Under the pieces are notes generated by a model. That model worked only from the letters and a program-made list of their open reading frames with translations. It did not search any database and was not told the origin of the DNA. Both the position numbers and the translations under genes were made by a program. DNA of 41,074 nt from Candidatus Aminicenantes bacterium JdFR-78 (lineage in GTDB: Bacteria > Acidobacteriota > Aminicenantia > JdFR-78): positions 65,189 to 106,262 of the forward strand of contig MTON01000005.1 of NCBI GenBank assembly GCA_002010665.1, written 5' to 3'. Positions 18,336-30,198 of the stretch are shown here, piece after piece. The first letter of the stretch is position 1; every line of letters begins with the position of its first letter.

Positions 18336-18341
18336 ATTATA
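18336..18341 (-). promoter_or_regulatory. Possible -10 box inside the gyrase-to-EndoQ run
   Basis: A perfect TATAAT on the minus strand lies in the 63-base gap between mltG and the exported protein. A start near 18329 would give a leader of about 22 bases that includes the AAGGAG ribosome binding site. No convincing -35 box is seen, so this is weak evidence for a second transcription unit. Confidence 0.3.
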
Positions 18342-18370
18342 TTTTAAATCAGAACAGGGTATTTTACAAA

Positions 18371-19378
18371 TTATTTTTTAGTTAACTTCTGATATTTACG
18401 GACTGCTCTATTGTGTTCTTTTAAGCTGAGACTGAAATAATGAGTTCCATCATTCTTTGAGACAAAATATAGATATTTTACAGAAGCAGGAAAAAGAGCT
18501 GCTTTCAAGGACTCCTTTCCTGGGTTACAAATTGGACCTGGAGGAAGTCCATAATAAACATATGTATTATAGGGAGAATCAAATTTTTTATCCCTTGTCC
18601 TTATTTTATTCTCATATTTTCCTTCTTTTTTAAGAGCATAAATAATCGTGGGATCACATTCGAGTTTCATTCCTTTCTTTAACCTATTGTGAAAAACAGC
18701 AGAAATCAGGGGTTTTTCTTCTGGAACCGAGGTTTCTTTTTCAATTAATGAGGCGAGAATCACTATTTCGCGAATACTCATTCCTAACTCAGAAGCTCTT
18801 TTCCTCCATTCATCTTTAAATATTCTCTTAAACTGAGAAACCATAGTTTCAATAATTTTATTTACATCAATTCCTTTTGGAAAATGATAGGTTTCTGGAT
18901 AAAGATAGCCTTCTAAATCCTCTGCTTCTTTATCAAATTCCCTAATCAAACTTGTTCTTTTGCTCGCTTCAATAAATTTTTCTTTGGGAATTTCAAGTTT
19001 TTTTCTATAAATATCAGCAATTTCCTCAATTGTTAAGCCTTCTGGTATTGTTATTAGATGAAGAAGTATCTCCCCTTTTATTAATTTACTTAAAACTTGA
19101 TGACAAGAAATTGGGAAAGAAATTAAATACTCTCCTGCCTTTAAACTTTTATTCTTAAAGAAAATCTTATAGCCTATTAAAAAAGCACTTGAATTTTTAA
19201 TAACTTTTTCTCTTTCCAGTTTCTTAGCAATAGCTTTAACATGTATCCCTTTTTCAATTTCAATTATTTTGGATTCTGTCTCACCTTTATAAGGTAGATA
19301 ATATTCAATATAAAACCAGATTAGAAAAAATAAAATAATAAGAATCACAAAGAGAATTATTAATTTAATAATTTTCAT
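18371..19378 (-). CDS. mltG: Endolytic murein transglycosylase MltG
   Basis: An inner-membrane lytic transglycosylase (YceG family) that cuts nascent glycan strands and is thought to set their length. The protein is 335 residues with one N-terminal transmembrane anchor (about 3-25), so the catalytic part lies in the periplasm. Family signatures are all present: EGYLYPETYHFP (about 156-167), ASLIEKETS with the catalytic Glu213, and GLPPGPICNPG near 290. The start overlaps the ruvX stop (ATGA) and has no separate ribosome binding site, so it depends on translation of ruvX. The place directly after ddl and ruvX ties it to cell-wall synthesis. Confidence 0.95.
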   Translation of the reverse strand: MKIIKLIILFVILIILFFLIWFYIEYYLPYKGETESKIIEIEKGIHVKAIAKKLEREKVIKNSSAFLIGYKIFFKNKSLKAGEYLISFPISCHQVLSKLIKGEILLHLITIPEGLTIEEIADIYRKKLEIPKEKFIEASKRTSLIREFDKEAEDLEGYLYPETYHFPKGIDVNKIIETMVSQFKRIFKDEWRKRASELGMSIREIVILASLIEKETSVPEEKPLISAVFHNRLKKGMKLECDPTIIYALKKEGKYENKIRTRDKKFDSPYNTYVYYGLPPGPICNPGKESLKAALFPASVKYLYFVSKNDGTHYFSLSLKEHNRAVRKYQKLTKK

Positions 19379-19791
19379 AATTTGCGCTTGCTTTCCAGAT
19401 AGCTCGAAAGAATGATTGCTGCTGAAATCTGATCCTTAAATTTTTTACCTTCCTTGTATTCTATATTCCTTGATTTTAGGATATCAAATGCCTGCTTGGT
19501 CGAAAGTCTTTCATCCCAATATTCAATTGGCAATTGGGTTATTTTTTTAAGCCATTCCCCAAATTTTTCTACTTCTTGAGCCTGAACCCCCTTGGTCCCA
19601 TCCATTCTGAGGGGAAGACCAATTACTATTCGCTTGATATTATATTCCTTAATCAATTTTAAAAAATAATTTTTGTCCTCTTTTTTATTTTTTCTTGTAT
19701 ATTTTCCAAGAGGATGGACTGTTATACCCAGCTCATCGCTGAGAGCAAGCCCTATATTCCTCTCTCCATAATCAATTCCAAGGATTCTCAT
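19375..19791 (-). CDS. ruvX: RuvX/YqgF RNase H-like nuclease
   Basis: A 138-residue protein of the YqgF family, described as a Holliday-junction resolvase-like enzyme and also as a factor in 16S rRNA 5'-end processing. Acidic catalytic residues are conserved in [13 protein letters not shown] (Asp7), WDERLST and KDQISAAIIL. The glycine-rich VIGLPLRMDGTKG segment is also typical. Length is normal. The ATG overlaps the ddl stop and the TGA overlaps the mltG start, a chain of 4-base ATGA couplings. The ruvX-mltG pair is common in bacteria. Confidence 0.94.
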   Translation of the reverse strand: MRILGIDYGERNIGLALSDELGITVHPLGKYTRKNKKEDKNYFLKLIKEYNIKRIVIGLPLRMDGTKGVQAQEVEKFGEWLKKITQLPIEYWDERLSTKQAFDILKSRNIEYKEGKKFKDQISAAIILSSYLESKRKL

Positions 19792-20834
19792 TTTTTATTT
19801 TTATATCTTTCTAATGCTAATTCTATTAATATCTCTATTAATTTTGGATAGGATATACCTGAAGCTTCCCACATTTTAGGATACATGCTGATCTCAGTAA
19901 ATCCTGGAATGGTATTTATTTCATTTATAAAAATTTTATCTGTTTCTTTCTCAAGGAAAAAGTCTACTCTTGCCATTCCCTCACATTCTATTGCTTTAAA
20001 CGCTTCAATCGCTAGTCTTCTAATTTCTTTAATCTGATCTTCTTCAAGTGGAGCAGGAATTTTAAATTCTGTTTTTCCCTCCACATATTTATCCCTATAA
20101 TCATAAAATTCTCGATATGGAATGAGTTCTCCCGGCAGAGATGCTTGTGGTTCTTCGTTTCCAAGAACACTGCATTCTATTTCCCTCGCAATTACTCCCT
20201 GCTCAACCAATATTTTCCTGTCATATTTAAAAGCCTGTTCAATCGAGGGAATAAGCTGTGTTTCTTCCTTAACCTTTGTAATTCCAATACTTGAGCCAAG
20301 ATTTGAAGGCTTTGTAAAAATTGGATATTTAAATTCCTCTTTTATTTTTTTTAAGAAAAAATCCCTGTCTTTTTTCCATTGCCAGTCATGGATAATAATA
20401 AAATTAACAACCGGCAACCCCTTTGCTCTGAAAATAAATTTCATCTTTGCTTTGTCCATTCCCAAAGAAGAGGCAAGTACTCCTGCCCCAACATATGGAA
20501 CATTTGCCATTTCCAGCAATCCCTGAATTGTCCCATCTTCCCCGTAAGGCCCATGTAATAAAGGGAAATACACATCAGCTTCAAAATGCTCTATGATTTT
20601 AGAATCGGCCCAGGGAAGAAATGAATAAAATTCTCCTTTATTAAGATTTTCAAGGCCGATTAAGGGACTATCCACTACTCTCCAATATCCATTCTTGTTA
20701 ATATAAATCGAGATTACTTCAAACTTTTCCTTATTAATATTTTTATAAACACTAGATGCTGATAGGATTGAAATTTCATGTTCTGCTGAGCGCCCCCCAA
20801 AAATCAACCCTATCTTTATTTTCCCTGATTTCAT
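19788..20834 (-). CDS. ddl: D-alanine--D-alanine ligase
   Basis: An ATP-grasp ligase of 348 residues that joins two D-alanines for peptidoglycan precursors in the cytoplasm. The N terminus reads [20 protein letters not shown], the family signature. [12 protein letters not shown] contributes to ATP binding. ARVDFF and [20 protein letters not shown] hold the Mg2+ and substrate residues near the C terminus. The length suits a D-Ala-D-Ala enzyme; D-lactate or D-serine variants cannot be excluded by eye. A purine-rich ribosome binding site (GAGGAAGA) lies within the end of gyrA, and the ATG overlaps the gyrA stop by 4 bases. It is therefore cotranscribed and coupled with gyrase. Confidence 0.94.
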   Translation of the reverse strand: MKSGKIKIGLIFGGRSAEHEISILSASSVYKNINKEKFEVISIYINKNGYWRVVDSPLIGLENLNKGEFYSFLPWADSKIIEHFEADVYFPLLHGPYGEDGTIQGLLEMANVPYVGAGVLASSLGMDKAKMKFIFRAKGLPVVNFIIIHDWQWKKDRDFFLKKIKEEFKYPIFTKPSNLGSSIGITKVKEETQLIPSIEQAFKYDRKILVEQGVIAREIECSVLGNEEPQASLPGELIPYREFYDYRDKYVEGKTEFKIPAPLEEDQIKEIRRLAIEAFKAIECEGMARVDFFLEKETDKIFINEINTIPGFTEISMYPKMWEASGISYPKLIEILIELALERYKNKK

Positions 20835-23260
20835 TCTTCCTCTTCTTTAATCACCTTTACCACAGAGGCCACCCTATCTTCTGGACCCAGATCTATTATC
20901 CTTACTCCCTGTGTCATTCTTCCCATTGGCCTGAGTGCTTTTGTCTTTATTCTCATCACTTTACCCTGAGCTGTTATCACAATCATTTCTTCCTCATCTA
21001 TTCCCATTATCCCTACAACATTTCCAACTTTATCATTAATTTTATGGGTTATGATACCCATTCCTCCTCTATTTTGGGCTCTATATTCACTTATAGGTGT
21101 TTTTTTACCATATCCTTTTTCAGTAATTGTAAAAACATATCTTTCATTTTCACTAATAACAATCATCCCCACAATCTCATCTCCTTTTGATAAGGAAATC
21201 GCTCTTACTCCTTCTGCAGTCCTTCCCATTGGTCTCACCTGCGTTTCTGAAAAACGAATAGCTTTTCCAAATTTTGTTCCTATTATTATTTCCTTTTTCC
21301 CATCAGTCAGTTTAACAGTCTTCAACTCTCGACCTTCACTGAGACTGATTGCTCTAATACCCGCAGCCCTTGGATTACTGAAAGCTCTGAGTTCTGTCTT
21401 TTTTATTAAACCATCATTTGTGAGCATTAATAAATATGCTTCCTGGTTGAAGTCCTTGACAGGAACTACAGATGCGATTTTTTCATCCGAGGAAATATTT
21501 ATTAAATTAACGATAGCTTTCCCTTTTCCAGAAATATCAGCTTCTGGAATCGAGAGAGCTTTAAGCCAGTAAATCTGTCCCTTATTTGTGAAAATTAGAA
21601 GATAACTGTGGGTAGATGCAACAAATGCTTGTTCTACAACATCTTCTTCTTTCATCCTAATTCCTATTTTCCCTTTGCCTCCCCTCTTCTGTCTTTGATA
21701 AGAACTCAATGAAGTTCGTTTCACATAACCTGAACTTGTATAAGTTATTACCATTTGCTCTTCAGCAATTAAATCTTCTATTTTTAAATCAGTAATAGGC
21801 TCGTCAATTATTTCTGTTCTCCTTTCGTCCTGATAATCTTTTTTAATTCTCTGAAGTTCCTCAACGATGATATTTAAAATGAGCTTTTCATTTGCCAATA
21901 TCTCCTTTAACCTTGCAATTGTTTTAATCAGCTCCAGATATTCTGCTTGAAGTTTTTCTCTTTCAAGTCCTGTTAATTTCTGTAATTGAAGGTCTAAAAT
22001 TGCTTGAGCCTGAATTTTGGTTAGCTTAAATTTCAATATAAGTCCCTGACGAGCCTCCTCAACTGTTTTAGATTTCCTGATTAAGTTAATAACCTCATCT
22101 AAATTGTCAAGTGCTACATTCAAGCCTTCCAATATATGTGCTCTTCTTTCTGCTTTATCAAGTTCATATTTTGTTCTTCTTCTGACAACTTCTTCCCTGA
22201 AGGATATAAAATTTTTTAGCAATTCTTTTAAATTTAAAAGTCTCGGTTGGTTATTAACAATTGCTAAAAATATTATTCCAAAGGAAGTCTGAAGTGGTGT
22301 GTGTTTATATAAATTGTTCAAGATAATCTCAGGTGGTTCTCCTTTTCTCAATTCAATAACTATTCTCAACCCCTCTCTATCAGATTCATCTCTTATATCC
22401 AAAACTCCTTCCATCTTTTTGTTTTTAACCAAATCAGCAATCTTTTCCAAAAGTTTTGCTTTATTAACTAGATAAGGAATTTCAGTGATTATTATCTTAT
22501 CCCTTTGTCCCTTTTCGCCTTTTTCTATTATAGCTTTACCCCTTAGATAAATAACGCCCTTTCCTGTTCTATAAGCTTCTCTTATTCCCTCTCTTCCACA
22601 TATATATGCTCCTGTTGGAAAATCAGGCCCTGGAAGAAATTCCATGAGTTCCTCTATATCAGCATCTGGATTATTAATTAAATGAATTGTTGCATCTATT
22701 ACCTCCCCAAGGTTATGAGGTGGAATATTTGTTGCCATTCCAACTGCAATTCCAGAACCTCCATTAACTAAAAGATTTGGAAACTTTGCTGGTAAAACCT
22801 CTGGCATGAGGAGGCTTTCATCATAATTGGGAACAAATTCAACTGTATTCTTTTCAATATCAGCTAACAATTCGCCCGCTATTTTTGCCATTCTCACTTC
22901 TGTGTATCTCATAGCAGCAGGCGGGTCTCCATCTATTGAGCCAAAGTTTCCTTGTCCATCTACAAGTGGATATCTCATTGTGAAATCCTGAGCCATTCGA
23001 ACAAGAGCATCATATACTGCTGCTTCGCCATGAGGATGATATTTACCTATAACATCACCCACTATTCGAGCAGACTTCTTATAAGGTTTATCCCAGGTAT
23101 TATTAGCCTCATGCATAGCATATAAGGTTCTCCTGTGAACCGGTTTTAATCCGTCTCTGATATCAGGTATAGCTCTACCGATGATCACGCTCATTGCATA
23201 GTCGAGGTATGAACGTTTCATTTCTTCTTCGAGGCTAACTGGTATTAATCCTTTTTCCAT
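20831..23260 (-). CDS. gyrA: DNA gyrase subunit A
   Basis: The DNA-cutting and DNA-wrapping subunit of gyrase, 809 residues. The catalytic Tyr119 lies in [16 protein letters not shown] near residue 540 is the GyrA box in the C-terminal beta-pinwheel, which marks gyrase rather than topoisomerase IV. In the quinolone region, [11 protein letters not shown] puts Ala80 where E. coli has Ser83 and Glu79 where it has Asp82, while Asp84 (E. coli Asp87) is kept. The ATG has GGGG 7 bases upstream. The gene follows gyrB after 50 bases and overlaps ddl by 4. The C-terminal tail is acidic (VIKEEEE), as is common. Confidence 0.97.
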   Translation of the reverse strand: MEKGLIPVSLEEEMKRSYLDYAMSVIIGRAIPDIRDGLKPVHRRTLYAMHEANNTWDKPYKKSARIVGDVIGKYHPHGEAAVYDALVRMAQDFTMRYPLVDGQGNFGSIDGDPPAAMRYTEVRMAKIAGELLADIEKNTVEFVPNYDESLLMPEVLPAKFPNLLVNGGSGIAVGMATNIPPHNLGEVIDATIHLINNPDADIEELMEFLPGPDFPTGAYICGREGIREAYRTGKGVIYLRGKAIIEKGEKGQRDKIIITEIPYLVNKAKLLEKIADLVKNKKMEGVLDIRDESDREGLRIVIELRKGEPPEIILNNLYKHTPLQTSFGIIFLAIVNNQPRLLNLKELLKNFISFREEVVRRRTKYELDKAERRAHILEGLNVALDNLDEVINLIRKSKTVEEARQGLILKFKLTKIQAQAILDLQLQKLTGLEREKLQAEYLELIKTIARLKEILANEKLILNIIVEELQRIKKDYQDERRTEIIDEPITDLKIEDLIAEEQMVITYTSSGYVKRTSLSSYQRQKRGGKGKIGIRMKEEDVVEQAFVASTHSYLLIFTNKGQIYWLKALSIPEADISGKGKAIVNLINISSDEKIASVVPVKDFNQEAYLLMLTNDGLIKKTELRAFSNPRAAGIRAISLSEGRELKTVKLTDGKKEIIIGTKFGKAIRFSETQVRPMGRTAEGVRAISLSKGDEIVGMIVISENERYVFTITEKGYGKKTPISEYRAQNRGGMGIITHKINDKVGNVVGIMGIDEEEMIVITAQGKVMRIKTKALRPMGRMTQGVRIIDLGPEDRVASVVKVIKEEEE

Positions 23261-23310
23261 GGCTTTCCCCTTTGTGCTGCTTGTTTAAGGATACTATACG
23301 CAGCACTGAA

Positions 23311-25716
<2,406 letters not shown>

Positions 25717-25763
25717 TTATATGGAAAAAAATATAAGAAAGGAATTAATCATTTTGGTTTTTT

Positions 25764-25792
25764 ATTATAACTTAAATTTGCATTAAAGTAAA
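25764..25792 (-). promoter_or_regulatory. gyrB promoter
   Basis: On the minus strand TTTACT (25792-25787, 4 of 6), a 17-base spacer and a perfect TATAAT (25769-25764) precede gyrB. The start would be near 25757, giving a leader of about 65 bases that ends in the GGAG ribosome binding site. The left arm of a 10-bp inverted repeat (25791-25800) overlaps the -35 box. Confidence 0.55.
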
Positions 25793-25888
25793 GGCAATCT
25801 CTTTTCCAAATAAATATTTGAAAAATAATTTCAAATTTTTTCCTATTCGTAAGAAGAGTTCATTTCAGAAAAATCTCAAGATTGCCTT
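25791..25888. repeat. Perfect 10-bp inverted repeat in the gyrB/sulfatase divergent region, with an inner hairpin
   Basis: AAGGCAATCT at 25791-25800 and its exact complement AGATTGCCTT at 25879-25888 stand 78 bases apart. Outside the arms the similarity continues imperfectly (CTTAAATTTGC against GCAAATATTTTAAG). Between them ATTTGAAA (25816-25823) and TTTCAAAT (25829-25836) form an 8-bp stem with a 5-base loop. The left arm overlaps the gyrB -35 box and the right arm overlaps a possible -35 box of the sulfatase gene. It could be a paired operator or chance in AT-rich DNA. Nothing else was seen in this 234-base gap. Confidence 0.5.
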
Positions 25889-25911
25889 GCAAATATTTTA
25901 AGAAATAGATT
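25882..25911 (+). promoter_or_regulatory. Possible promoter of the sulfatase-fold lipoprotein genes
   Basis: TTGCCT (25882-25887, 4 of 6) and TAGATT (25906-25911, 4 of 6) are separated by 18 bases. The start would fall near 25918, only about 9 bases before the ATG at 25927, which has no Shine-Dalgarno sequence. The -35 lies inside the right arm of the inverted repeat. Weak alone, stronger through that symmetry with the gyrB promoter. Confidence 0.35.
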
Positions 25912-25926
25912 ATCATTAGTAATGAA

Positions 25927-28605
25927 ATGATAAATGCAAAAAGAATAATAATATTTTTTCTTTTTATTTTCCTTCTTAATTATTGCAAGTCAATAAAAAT
26001 CTTCGAGATAAAAGAGGGTCAATTATTTCGATTTATTGACCATTTAGAAGAGAAAAATATCATTGATACACCTTTAAAAAATTTAATAAAAAATTTTGAA
26101 TTAATAGAAGAAGATTTAACAGGGAAATGGAAATATTTACCTGAATTTTCTGATCCAAAATTTGATGTATGGGGGGTATCTACTGAATTTCCAGTCTTAG
26201 GTATCAATGAAAATCAGAAGCCTGAAGGTATGGAGCTACTAAGAGAGGATAGGAGCGTGAAATTTTTTAGAGAAAAAGATGAAAAGGATGAATATTGGAA
26301 ATGGGTAAAAGTTAACAAAATTGTAAGCATAACGAGTCATAAAAATTACAGCGGGAAATTGAGAGGAGTAATATTAAAAGAAAACGAACCTCTGGAATTA
26401 GATGTTTTTTTCCCAGATAGTGAAATTATACTTGACATTGTAGCTGTGAATCCAAATGTGGAAATTTCTATTCCTATTGTAAAAGTATATTTAAATAATA
26501 TATTAATAGAAAAATTCCCAGTAACTCGAAAAAAGTTTTATCGTGTTAGAGAGAAGGTAAAAATCGGCAAATATAAATTGAGACTTGAATATTCTAATAC
26601 AAAATATAAAAATGTCCCATTAGAAAATAGATACGTTGTAATTGGAATGATAAAAATCTCCTCTCCAAAAGATGTAATTTTACTTTTCCATAAGAAAGAA
26701 GAGCTTAGACCCAGTAAATTAAATAACAAATATAAAGTTAGATATTACGCTATTCTGGAACAAAAAGTAAGCTCCCTTCAACGAAAAGGGATATTGAAGT
26801 TATTTGATATTCAAAGTAAATATGACATCAATGATTATGATATTAAAAGCAATCCTTATCAGATAAAGAAAAAAATCCCTTTAAATGAATTTCACCTAAA
26901 TATTCTTTTTTCTCCCCCAAGAAGTGAATATAAATTTGATTTAAAAATCTCTTCTGACTCAATTTTGGAGTTTGGTTGTGGAATTTTTGATAGAAATTTC
27001 GATAGACAGGGAAATGGAGTCAATTTTATAATCACCCTAGAAACTGAAAAAGAGAGAAAAATATTATTTTCTAAAAATCTTAATCCTTTCAAAAATGTAC
27101 AGGATAGAGAAATTTTTATGCACAGAATCGATTTATCTTCATTTAAAAATAGAAAAATAAAATTATCTTTTATTACAGAAAGGGAAGAGAAAGGAAGAAA
27201 TTCAAAAATTGAACCAGCATTTTGGTTTAATCCAATAATTTATTCATTAGAAGAACCGAAAAAAGAAAAACCAAATATAATACTGATTTCCATTGATACT
27301 TTACGAGCTGACCATCTCAGCTGCTATGGGTATAAAAGAGCTACCTCTCCTAACATTGATAAACTAGCGAGGGATGGAGTGCTTTTTCTTAACTGCTATA
27401 GCTCAACCTCTTGGACTTTACCTGCTCATATATCTCTATTTACTTCATTAAATTCATATTATCATCAAGTATACTTTCCCTTCCAAAAAATGGATGAAAA
27501 ATTAATTACTCTTACTGATATTCTACGAAATAATAATTATTTCTGTGCTGCATTTACAGGAGGTGGATATCTTAGCGCTAAATATGGTTTTGCAAAAAGC
27601 TTTGATACTTACAAGGAACTTAAGATAAAGGGAAATGTTTCTCTTAGATATGATGAAGTTGAATTACTCTCAAAAGATTTATTAGATTGGTTAGAAAACA
27701 ATAAAAAGAAAAAATTTTTTCTTTTTCTCCATACATATCAACCTCACGACCCCTACGCAAATTTATCTTCTATTGGAAAACTCTTTTTAAACAAAAATCA
27801 CAAATGGGATCAAATAAATTTAGGAGAAATTTTTAATGAGGGAAAAAATGATAGATTTTCAATTAGCTTTACTCCGGAAGAGAAAGAAAATATTATCGCA
27901 TTATATGATGGGGAAATCAGGTATACAGATGAATATTTTATTAAGCCCTTAATTGATAAATTAAAAAGTTTGAATTTATACAACAACACTTTAATAATAC
28001 TTACAAGTGATCATGGAGAAGAATTTTATGAACATAAAGCATGGCTCCATGATCATAGTCTTTACAACGAAGCCATTAAAATTCCTCTGATAATCAAATT
28101 TCCCAATTCAAAATTTCGAGGGAAAAAAATTGAACAAACTGTTCGACTAATAGATATTATGCCTTCTATATTGGATTTTTTGAAAATTAAGTATTCACGC
28201 TTTAATTTAGAAGGAAAAAGTTTCATAAATTTACTCAATAATAAAAAAGACAGTAGAATTGTTATTTGCGATTTAGCTCTTAGAAAATTCCGAAACCCTT
28301 ATCCAACGGTTATTTCATTAATCAAAGGAAACCTAAAACTTATCATTAATAAAAGAATAATATCGCCTTATGTAAAAAAAATTTGCAGCAATTTTAAGGA
28401 ATATAAAGTTGAATTATATGATATCAAAAAAGACCCAAAAGAAACTGTAAATTTAGCGAAACGGAGAGAATATCAAAGAATCATAAGGGAGCTAATAAAT
28501 ACTATAGAAAGCTATTATAAAGAGCAAAAAAAATCAGAAACTCAGGAAGTGGAATTAGATAAGGAATTAAAACAAAGATTAAAAGCTTTAGGCTACATTA
28601 AATGA
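25927..28605 (+). CDS. Sulfatase-fold lipoprotein with large N-terminal beta-rich region
   Basis: An 892-residue member of the alkaline-phosphatase/sulfatase superfamily. Residues 1-20 are a lipoprotein signal with lipobox LLNYC. About 430 residues of beta-rich sequence with no recognised family follow. The catalytic domain starts near 451: Asp457 (ISIDTLRADHLS) and Asp695-His696 (TSDHGEE) are metal ligands. At the nucleophile site the sequence is SWTLPAH with Thr497, where true sulfatases have C/S-x-P-x-R. No formylglycine can form, so Thr-based hydrolysis or transfer of a phosphate or other ester is more likely than classic sulfatase action (inference). TYQPHDPY is a family motif. The TGA overlaps the next gene's ATG by 4 bases. 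Confidence 0.85.
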   Translation: MINAKRIIIFFLFIFLLNYCKSIKIFEIKEGQLFRFIDHLEEKNIIDTPLKNLIKNFELIEEDLTGKWKYLPEFSDPKFDVWGVSTEFPVLGINENQKPEGMELLREDRSVKFFREKDEKDEYWKWVKVNKIVSITSHKNYSGKLRGVILKENEPLELDVFFPDSEIILDIVAVNPNVEISIPIVKVYLNNILIEKFPVTRKKFYRVREKVKIGKYKLRLEYSNTKYKNVPLENRYVVIGMIKISSPKDVILLFHKKEELRPSKLNNKYKVRYYAILEQKVSSLQRKGILKLFDIQSKYDINDYDIKSNPYQIKKKIPLNEFHLNILFSPPRSEYKFDLKISSDSILEFGCGIFDRNFDRQGNGVNFIITLETEKERKILFSKNLNPFKNVQDREIFMHRIDLSSFKNRKIKLSFITEREEKGRNSKIEPAFWFNPIIYSLEEPKKEKPNIILISIDTLRADHLSCYGYKRATSPNIDKLARDGVLFLNCYSSTSWTLPAHISLFTSLNSYYHQVYFPFQKMDEKLITLTDILRNNNYFCAAFTGGGYLSAKYGFAKSFDTYKELKIKGNVSLRYDEVELLSKDLLDWLENNKKKKFFLFLHTYQPHDPYANLSSIGKLFLNKNHKWDQINLGEIFNEGKNDRFSISFTPEEKENIIALYDGEIRYTDEYFIKPLIDKLKSLNLYNNTLIILTSDHGEEFYEHKAWLHDHSLYNEAIKIPLIIKFPNSKFRGKKIEQTVRLIDIMPSILDFLKIKYSRFNLEGKSFINLLNNKKDSRIVICDLALRKFRNPYPTVISLIKGNLKLIINKRIISPYVKKICSNFKEYKVELYDIKKDPKETVNLAKRREYQRIIRELINTIESYYKEQKKSETQEVELDKELKQRLKALGYIK

Positions 28606-30194
28606 AAAAAAAGCTATATGTTATATTCCTTATTTTCATCTTTACTTGTAATTGTTCTAAACTAACTAAAACGAATTTAATTCTTATTACTTTAGACACT
28701 CAAAGAGCAGATTTTATAAGCGCTTATTCCCCAAAAAATTCAAACACCCCAAATATTGACTGGCTTGCAAAAAACGGAATTTTATTTGAAAATTGTTATA
28801 GTTTAATTCCAATAACACTTCCTTCCCATGCCACAATTTTCTATTCTAAGCAACCTTGGAAATTAAATATTTTCAATAATGGAGAAATCTTTAAATCTAA
28901 AAATAAGATATCATTAGCTGGATTTTTTAAAAAGAGAGGATATATTACAGGTGCTTTTATCTCTTTGGGGGTTTTAACTTCAAAATATGGATTAAGAAAT
29001 GGATTTGATTATTATTATGACAAATTTCCAAAAACAAGGTGGTATTTAAATGCTCGGGAAATAAATGTTCGAGTAATCAACTGGCTTAAAAAAAATTCGA
29101 ATAAAAAATTCTTTTTATGGATTCACTATTCTGATCCTCATGAACCATATGCTCCTCCTTATCTTCCTCCTAATTTCAGAGTTTATTTTAATAACAAAAT
29201 TTTACATGAAATTTATCTAAAAAGCTCAACAGTTTATTATTTAAAATTTAAATTAAAAAAGGGAATAAATTCTTTAAAGTTTGAAACTCTCAGTAACTTC
29301 CCTGAAATAGAAAATAAATATTTAATGAAAATAACCACATTAGAATTTAATAATTTTCCAAATTTAAAAATAAACTTTGAAAAGGGCTGGTTGATTGAAA
29401 AGAGAGAAAAAATAATTTATTTCTTAAAAAAAGAAGCTATCATCAAATTGATAAATAATTCCAATGAGGAAAGAGAAATAGAGCTTAAAATAGAAGGAGA
29501 ACCCCTCTTACCTCTAAGTGAAAAAAGGAATTTGTACAGACGCGAAACTGAATATATGGATGGTGAAATAGGAAAATTATTAGAAAAATTAAAAGATTTA
29601 AATCTTTTGAATAAAACCCATATAATTCTTGTAGGTGACCATGGAGAGGGACTTGGGGAATATAAAACTGCATGGGGAGGCCCACATTTTGGTCACATTC
29701 ATTTTCTTTATAGTATTTATTTAAAGGTTCCGTTTATCATTTATAACCCACATTCTTCCAGAAATGGGGTAAGGATCTCAGAAATAGTTAGTTTACTCGA
29801 TGTTGCACCTACAATCTTAGAAGGTATAATGGGCTGGAAAAAACCTGAATGGATGGAAGGAAGAAATCTTTTGAATAATGAGGAATTAGAAAAATCCAGA
29901 GAGATTTATACTGAAACCTATTCCCCTGAGTCATATTATGATAGATTCTCAATCATAAAGTTCCCCTGGCATCTAATTTTTACACCTAAAAAAGCTCAGT
30001 TCGAATTATTTAATATTGAAAAAGATCCCCTTGAGAAAAATAATATTTATCCATTAAGAAAAAATAAAAAAGAAATCATTAAGCTCAAAAAAAAGCTAAA
30101 TAAATATGTAGATTCAGCTTTGAAAACCCGTGCCTTTTTTGTGAAGGATGAGGAAACCTTAAAAATGTTAAAATCACTTGGTTATTTGAGGTGA
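28602..30194 (+). CDS. Second sulfatase-fold lipoprotein with a beta-rich insertion
   Basis: A 530-residue relative of the preceding protein, translated from an overlapping ATGA start. The lipobox is near FTCNC (residues 1-18). The metal ligand is Asp32 (ITLDTQRADFIS), the nucleophile site is ITLPSH with Thr72, and Asp346-His347 lie in VGDHGEGLGE. As in its neighbour, Thr replaces the formylglycine Cys/Ser and His replaces the motif Arg. Between the motif SDPHEPYAPP (near 180) and YMDGEIGKLL (near 313) sits an insert of about 110 residues of beta-strand character, absent from simple family members. It could be a binding module. The C terminus ends in LKSLGYLR, like LKALGYIK in the neighbour, a shared tail. 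The substrate is unknown. Confidence 0.83.
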   Translation: MKKKLYVIFLIFIFTCNCSKLTKTNLILITLDTQRADFISAYSPKNSNTPNIDWLAKNGILFENCYSLIPITLPSHATIFYSKQPWKLNIFNNGEIFKSKNKISLAGFFKKRGYITGAFISLGVLTSKYGLRNGFDYYYDKFPKTRWYLNAREINVRVINWLKKNSNKKFFLWIHYSDPHEPYAPPYLPPNFRVYFNNKILHEIYLKSSTVYYLKFKLKKGINSLKFETLSNFPEIENKYLMKITTLEFNNFPNLKINFEKGWLIEKREKIIYFLKKEAIIKLINNSNEEREIELKIEGEPLLPLSEKRNLYRRETEYMDGEIGKLLEKLKDLNLLNKTHIILVGDHGEGLGEYKTAWGGPHFGHIHFLYSIYLKVPFIIYNPHSSRNGVRISEIVSLLDVAPTILEGIMGWKKPEWMEGRNLLNNEELEKSREIYTETYSPESYYDRFSIIKFPWHLIFTPKKAQFELFNIEKDPLEKNNIYPLRKNKKEIIKLKKKLNKYVDSALKTRAFFVKDEETLKMLKSLGYLR

Positions 30195-30198
30195 AAAA

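Noticed and set aside
25816-25841. AT-rich hairpin followed by a T-run read as an intrinsic terminator
   Set aside because: The stem has a single G-C pair, no plus-strand gene lies upstream to be terminated, and it sits between divergent promoters.
25791-25888. Inverted repeat read as terminal repeats of a small mobile element
   Set aside because: No transposase, no flanking direct duplication and only 78 bases between the arms. Overlap with both promoter regions fits a regulatory reading better.
25927-30194. Calling the two lipoproteins ordinary arylsulfatases
   Set aside because: Both lack the C/S-x-P-x-R motif needed for formylglycine; only the superfamily fold and metal ligands are supported.
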